Origin: Adhaeribacter sp.
Lineage (GTDB): Bacteria; Bacteroidota; Bacteroidia; Cytophagales; Hymenobacteraceae
Length of the DNA: 12,376 nucleotides
Assembly (NCBI GenBank): GCA_028288395.1
Contig: JAQBNV010000603.1
Coordinates: 1-12,376, forward strand
Direction: 5' to 3'
The notes under the pieces are model-generated. The model made no database searches. It worked only from the letters and a program-made list of their open reading frames with translations, and was not told where the DNA came from. This document shows, piece after piece, positions 7,735-12,376 of this stretch (position 1 is the first letter of the stretch; every line of letters starts with the position of its first letter). The position numbers and the translations under genes are program-made.

Positions 7735-7945
7735 GCGCTGTTTTAAGTTAAGGGCTGTTTTAAAAACAACCTCAATGGTAAGGCAATAATCTGGTTTACG
7801 AAACAAACCGGCATTACCCGTGCTAAATTAGAAACAATAAACTGCACCTTTTCTGTTCATCTTTAAAAATAAAATACCCGGGATAATTTACCTGCACCGC
7901 CGGCCGTTTTATAAGCCAGAATTATTGCGGTAGATTCAGGCCGTA

Positions 7946-7982
7946 CCGGAACTTACCGGCAGCCTTGGCTGGTAAGTTCCGG
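7946..7982. other. Strong 12-bp hairpin in the hemW-HTCS intergenic region
   Basis: CCGGAACTTACC (7946-7957) is exactly complementary to GGTAAGTTCCGG (7971-7982). Inside it AGCC/GGCT (7961-7964 with 7967-7970) stacks directly on the right arm around a TT loop, leaving only a GGC bulge; the whole pairs 16 bp. No T-run follows on either strand. It may be a protein-binding site, a small RNA element or a remnant repeat. The rest of 7735-8238 shows no gene. Smaller structures are TTAGAA/TTCTAA (8037-8051), GCGGCT/AGCCGC (8147-8167), and CTGCGGC repeated at 8018, 8095 and 8145. Confidence 0.5.
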
Positions 7983-8176
7983 GCTGTAAAGGCCGCGTTT
8001 TCTGAGCTTAAATATTTCTGCGGCCGCCCATCCGAATTAGAACTTTTCTAACCCCAATAGCCTTTCTGATATAGATCCGGTTAAGCGGAAACGCCTGCGG
8101 CCGATGCGATTTCTTAAAAATGGCAGTAGGCTTACGCGTTTATTCTGCGGCTAAAAAACGGAGCCGCCCGCAGATT

Positions 8177-8206
8177 TTTGTACCCGGTTTTAAATACTTA
8201 TCTTCG
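8177..8206 (+). promoter_or_regulatory. Candidate promoter of the HTCS gene
   Basis: TTTG at 8177-8180 is followed after 18 bases by TATCTTCG (8199-8206), one mismatch from TAnnTTTG. The spacing is within one base of the Bacteroidota consensus. The expected transcript start near 8213 leaves a leader of about 26 nt before the ATG at 8239. Confidence 0.45.
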
Positions 8207-8238
8207 TTTGACCTTTAGTTGGTAGTGGATATACCCGA

Positions 8239-11200
8239 ATGTGTTATAAATTCTTTTTAAGCCTTTTTCTTTTATTATTCAGCGGCTATGCAGTTTCAGC
8301 GCAAACCGGCGATTATAAATTTTCCCGCCTCGAAAACCACCATGGTCTGCTGCATAACCAGATAAACTGTATCTTAAAAGACAGCAAGGGCTTTATGTGG
8401 TTCGGTACCATGACGGGCCTAAACCGGTTCGATGGGTATAATTTCAAAGCTTTCCGGCACGATATCCGCGACTCTACTTCTATCAGCAACAATTATATCA
8501 GCCAGTTGGCCGAAGGGCCGGAACAAATGCTGCTGGTGGTTACCCGATGGGCGGGGTTAAATATTTACAACCCCAATACCGAAAAATTTCTGAGCAAACC
8601 GGAAACCTTTCTGCGGAAATACGGCATCCCCGATGCTTCGGTGCTGAAAGTATTGCAGGACCGGAAAGGAATTTTTTGGTTTGTGCACAGCCGCGAAGGC
8701 ATTTTTAAATATAATCCCCGGCTTAAAAGCACCATCCGGCTGGCGTATAACTCCCTCGATACGCTATCCATCCATTCGAACCAGGTTTCGGATTTTGCCG
8801 AGGACGAAAAAGGTGATTTCTGGGTAATGTACCAGGACGGAATATTGGAAAAAATTAGCGGTAAAACAAACAAAGTCATATACCGCAATAACTTCCTGAA
8901 CCGGCAGTTTGGCCAAACCGACCAGGGTTACAGCCTTTTTTCGGATGCCGACGGCGATGCCTGGATATTTATGAACAACGAAGCCAAAGGCTTATTTTAT
9001 TTCGAAACGAAAAAAAAGACTTTTACTCATATTCACCGCGACGCCGGAAAAGTTAAATTAAATGCCAATATTATAAGAAGCGTTACCCAGGATAACCAGA
9101 AAAGAATATGGATTGGCACCGACCACGGCGGGGTTAACCTACTGGACAAAAAAAACTTATCTGTAAAATACCTGGTGCACGAACCCGAAGATGACCGAAG
9201 CCTGAGCCAGAACAGTATTTATTCGTTGTATAAAGACAATACCGGCATTGTGTGGGTTGGCACCTATAAAGAAGGCATTAGTTATTACCACGAAAATATT
9301 ATCCGGTTTAAATTATACCAGCACCTGCCGACTAATGCGACAAGTCTGCCTTTTAACGATGTAAACCGGTTTGTAGAAGATGCCAAAGGCAATTTGTGGA
9401 TAGGCACGAACGGCGGTGGGCTGATTTATTTTGACCGGGCCACCGGCCGGTTTAAGCAATTTTTAAATGATCCCAACGATCCCAGGAGCCTGAGCAATAA
9501 TATTATTGTGGGTCTTCACCTGGATCAAAACCAGCACTTATGGGTAGGCACCTACTTTGGGGGATTAAACATGTACGACGGCCAAAAATTTACCCGCTAC
9601 CAGCACAACCCCAACGACCCCAACAGTTTAGCCGACGATCGGGTTTGGGACATTTTTGAAGACTCGCAGCGCAACCTCTGGATAGGCACCCTGGGCGGCG
9701 GGCTCGACCGGTTTGACCGCAAAACAAATACATTCCGGCACCATCGCTCCGGCAACCCCAATTCGGTTCATTCAGACTATATTTCTTATATAACCGAAGA
9801 CCGGGATGGCCACCTCTGGATTGCCACTGCCTATGGCGTAGATCAATATAACCCCAAAACCGGCCATTTTACCCACATTGTTAATAATAATCATAACCCC
9901 AGGGGGTTAAGCAATAATAATGTTATTACGGTTATTCAGGACAGCCGGGACCTGATTTGGATGGGCACGCACGAGGGCTTGAATGTGTATGATAAAAAAC
10001 TGAAAATACTCCGGAGCTTACGCCGTGAAAACGGCCTGCTGGATAATACCATCCTGGGCATTGTAGAAGACAAGCAGCACAATCTTTGGCTAAGCACCGC
10101 TAATGGTATCTCTAACCTTATAATTAGTAAAAAAGAAAAAGGCGGTCTAAGCTTTAAATTTAAAAACTACGACCAGTTGGACGGGCTGCAAAGCAAAGCT
10201 TTTAACAGCAATGCAGTGCTTAAAACCCGCCGCGGCGAACTCATCTTTGGCGGAGTAAACGGGTTTAATATTGTTCAACCCGAAAATATTAGTAATAACA
10301 AAAATATTCCGGCTTTGGCATTTACCGATTTAGAAGTATTTAACCGGAGTCTGCAGGTTGGCGACACGCTGAATGGCAGGGTTGTGCTGAACAGGGCCAT
10401 TATGGGACAACCGGAAATAACCCTGAAGTACCACGAAAACATGTTTTCGGTGGCTTTTACCGCCTTGGATTATCTGCAGCCGGAAAAAAACCGCTACGCT
10501 TACCTCCTGGAAGGTTTCAATAATAAATGGCTGGCCGCCGACAGCAAATTGCGCAAGGCCACCTTTACCAACCTCGATCCGGGCACTTACGTGCTGCGGG
10601 TAAAAGCTTCTAATAACGACGGCCATTGGAACCAGGAAGGCATCCGGCTTAAAATTAATATTCTGCCGCCTTTCTGGCAAACCAAACCGGCCATTGCTTT
10701 TTATGTGTTGTTTGTGCTGTTAGTCTTGTGGCTGGCCCGTCGTTTTTTGCTGGAGCGCGAGCGATTAAAATTCCGGATTTCGCAGGAACGCCAGGAGGCC
10801 AGGCGCCGCCACGAGCTCGACGTAATGAAAATTAAATTTTTCACGAACGTAAGCCACGAGTTCCGGACGCCGCTAACCCTGATTATTACGCCGCTTGAGA
10901 AAATCATAAAAAATACGGCCGATACTGACCAGAAAAATCATTTGCTGCTGATTCACCGGAATGCCCGGCGCCTGCTTAACCTCGTAAACCAATTGCTCGA
11001 TTTCCGGCGGATGGAGGTGCAGGAAATTCACTTGCAGCCAATCAAAGCCGACATTATCCATTTTATTCGCGAAACGGCCTTTTCCTTCTCCGATCTCTCC
11101 GAGAAAAAAAATATTCGTTTTAGCCTTATTTCGGAAGTAGAGCAGTTAGAGATTTTGTACGATCCGGATAAACTGGAAAAAATATTGTTTAACCTGCTTT

Positions 11201-12376
11201 CGAATGCTTTTAAGTTTACGCCCGAAGGCGGTGAAATAGGTTTGGAAATAGGTTTGCAGGCCGCTACTCCCAAAACCGGCAAGAGCACCCAGCAACTGGT
11301 TATTAAAGTAAAAGATACGGGTATTGGTATTCCGCCCGAAAATCATGAAAAAATATTCCGGCGGTTTTTCCAGAACGATATTCCGGGCTCAATGGTAAAC
11401 CAAGGCAGCGGCATTGGATTGGCCATTACGAAAAAATTTGTGCGGTTGCACGGGGGCACTATTTCGGTGCAGAGCGCGCCCGGTGCAGGCAGTTGCTTTA
11501 CCTTTATTTTACCTATTGCCAAAGAGTTTGCGGCCAAGTCGGTACCCGAACCAGTGGTGCAGAAAATACAGACCGGGGTAACTACTTTGGTAGCCAATGG
11601 TTTACCAGCCGGGCCAGCTGGAAATAAAAACGGCAAAAAACCGGTAGTGCTGTTAATCGAAGACAACGAAGATTTCCGGTTTTACCTGAAAGATAATTTG
11701 CAGGCGCATTATACCATTAAAGAAGCGGCCGATGGCAAGCAAGGCTGGGAACAGGTACTCGCCTGTAATCCGGATTTGATAGTAAGCGATATTATGATGC
11801 CCGAGATGGATGGTTTTGCGTTGAGCCGTAAAATAAAGAAGGATCCCCGCACCGCCAATATTCCGGTTATTCTTTTAACCGCCAATGCTTCCGAAGAGCA
11901 GCAACTAGTCGGCTACGAAACCGGGGCTAACGACTATATAACCAAGCCTTTTAATTTCGAGATTTTGCTTTCCCGCATCCGGAACCTGGTAAACCAGCAC
12001 GCCAATTTCCGCGAAGCCCTGCAGCCCAAAATAGAGGTTAAACCCCAGGATGTGCAGATTACCTCAATGGATGATAAATTAATCCGGAAAGCAATTGCCT
12101 ATACCGAAAAGAATATTGCCAATCCGGATTTCTCGGTTGAAGATTTAAGCCGGGAGTTAGGCATGAGCCGGGTATACCTGTATAAAAAGCTGCTGGCGCT
12201 CACCGGTAAAGCACCTTTGGAATTTATCCGGACGGTACGTCTGAAGCGGGCCGCCCAGTTATTAACCGAAAGCCAACTTACGGTGGCAGAAGTCGCTTAC
12301 GAAGTAGGTTTTAACAACCCTAAGTATTTTACAAAGTATTTTAAAGTGGAATTCAATTGTCTGCCCTCGGTTTATG
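8239..12376 (+). CDS. Hybrid two-component system sensor/regulator (HTCS), 3' end cut by window
   Basis: One frame is open from ATG 8239 to the window edge (1379 codons). A signal peptide (1-21, cleavage VSA|Q) is followed by 14 Reg_prop-type repeats of the LWIGTxxGGL kind (first near residue 53, last near 668), enough for two seven-bladed propellers. Then come a Y_Y_Y domain (~728-810), a transmembrane helix (~818-835), HisKA with phospho-acceptor H873 in SHEFRTPLT, and HATPase_c (N985/N989, D1026, GSGIGLAI near 1057). A receiver domain follows (E1141/D1142, phospho-Asp D1184 in SDIMMPEMDG, T1214, K1236), and finally an AraC-type domain with two HTH units (~1298-1323 and ~1347-1379). The protein would sense a ligand, commonly an oligosaccharide, in the periplasm and activate transcription directly. 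All catalytic residues are intact. Only the last residues of the AraC domain are missing. It is divergent from hemW; its target genes are not visible. Confidence 0.96.
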   Translation, partial: MCYKFFLSLFLLLFSGYAVSAQTGDYKFSRLENHHGLLHNQINCILKDSKGFMWFGTMTGLNRFDGYNFKAFRHDIRDSTSISNNYISQLAEGPEQMLLVVTRWAGLNIYNPNTEKFLSKPETFLRKYGIPDASVLKVLQDRKGIFWFVHSREGIFKYNPRLKSTIRLAYNSLDTLSIHSNQVSDFAEDEKGDFWVMYQDGILEKISGKTNKVIYRNNFLNRQFGQTDQGYSLFSDADGDAWIFMNNEAKGLFYFETKKKTFTHIHRDAGKVKLNANIIRSVTQDNQKRIWIGTDHGGVNLLDKKNLSVKYLVHEPEDDRSLSQNSIYSLYKDNTGIVWVGTYKEGISYYHENIIRFKLYQHLPTNATSLPFNDVNRFVEDAKGNLWIGTNGGGLIYFDRATGRFKQFLNDPNDPRSLSNNIIVGLHLDQNQHLWVGTYFGGLNMYDGQKFTRYQHNPNDPNSLADDRVWDIFEDSQRNLWIGTLGGGLDRFDRKTNTFRHHRSGNPNSVHSDYISYITEDRDGHLWIATAYGVDQYNPKTGHFTHIVNNNHNPRGLSNNNVITVIQDSRDLIWMGTHEGLNVYDKKLKILRSLRRENGLLDNTILGIVEDKQHNLWLSTANGISNLIISKKEKGGLSFKFKNYDQLDGLQSKAFNSNAVLKTRRGELIFGGVNGFNIVQPENISNNKNIPALAFTDLEVFNRSLQVGDTLNGRVVLNRAIMGQPEITLKYHENMFSVAFTALDYLQPEKNRYAYLLEGFNNKWLAADSKLRKATFTNLDPGTYVLRVKASNNDGHWNQEGIRLKINILPPFWQTKPAIAFYVLFVLLVLWLARRFLLERERLKFRISQERQEARRRHELDVMKIKFFTNVSHEFRTPLTLIITPLEKIIKNTADTDQKNHLLLIHRNARRLLNLVNQLLDFRRMEVQEIHLQPIKADIIHFIRETAFSFSDLSEKKNIRFSLISEVEQLEILYDPDKLEKILFNLLSNAFKFTPEGGEIGLEIGLQAATPKTGKSTQQLVIKVKDTGIGIPPENHEKIFRRFFQNDIPGSMVNQGSGIGLAITKKFVRLHGGTISVQSAPGAGSCFTFILPIAKEFAAKSVPEPVVQKIQTGVTTLVANGLPAGPAGNKNGKKPVVLLIEDNEDFRFYLKDNLQAHYTIKEAADGKQGWEQVLACNPDLIVSDIMMPEMDGFALSRKIKKDPRTANIPVILLTANASEEQQLVGYETGANDYITKPFNFEILLSRIRNLVNQHANFREALQPKIEVKPQDVQITSMDDKLIRKAIAYTEKNIANPDFSVEDLSRELGMSRVYLYKKLLALTGKAPLEFIRTVRLKRAAQLLTESQLTVAEVAYEVGFNNPKYFTKYFKVEFNCLPSVY

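Noticed and set aside
8565..11666. Minus-strand open frames of 62-116 codons within the HTCS gene
   Set aside because: They lie opposite a continuous coding frame with clear domains; none has a plausible family or start context.
1..12376. CRISPR array, tRNA, rRNA or insertion sequence
   Set aside because: No regularly spaced repeats, no cloverleaf with CCA-type end, no rRNA core sequence and no transposase frame were seen on either strand.
8239..12376. HTCS gene as a frameshifted or broken gene
   Set aside because: A codon-by-codon read of most lines, plus frame checks at both ends and at the key motifs, found no stop or frame change; it is simply longer than the window.

Overview
The window looks like chromosomal DNA from a member of the Bacteroidota, probably order Cytophagales (Adhaeribacter/Hymenobacter-like; the genus is my inference). 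Supporting signs are a class Ia ribonucleotide reductase of Bacteroidota type, a one-protein hybrid two-component system (HTCS), a secreted DUF1080 protein with a GCTDPxAxNY-type tail, no clear Shine-Dalgarno sequences, and promoter-like TTG-N20-TAnnTTTG elements. The genes are otherwise moderately GC-rich. The first 509 bases are an exception at about 30% GC by hand count.

Layout from left to right. Positions 1-509 (-) hold the N-terminal part of an AAA/OLD- or RecF-like ATPase that runs off the left edge. A perfect 26-bp inverted repeat (556-609) separates it from nrdA (614-2998, -). nrdB (3184-4155, -) lies upstream of nrdA in the same direction, with a 185-nt gap containing two hairpins. 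Divergent from nrdB are rplU (4516-4827, +) and rpmA (4840-5112, +), the usual L21-L27 pair, closed by a strong intrinsic terminator. A hairpin-rich, repeat-like intergenic segment (about 5236-5358) precedes a secreted DUF1080 protein (5500-6417, +). hemW (6595-7734, -) is convergent with it. After a 504-bp hairpin-containing intergenic region, a very large HTCS sensor/regulator (8239 to beyond 12376, +) fills the rest of the window and is cut only a few residues before the expected end of its AraC domain.

Functionally this is mostly housekeeping: dNTP synthesis (NrdAB), the 50S ribosome (L21, L27) and a heme chaperone (HemW). Two genes relate to carbohydrate sensing or degradation (DUF1080 and HTCS), but no SusC/SusD or glycoside hydrolase gene is in view to show what the HTCS controls. 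I found no CRISPR array, transposase, tRNA or rRNA, and no clearly new biological system. The most promising lead is the AT-rich ATPase at the left edge, which could mark the border of an acquired (possibly defence-related) segment lying outside the window.
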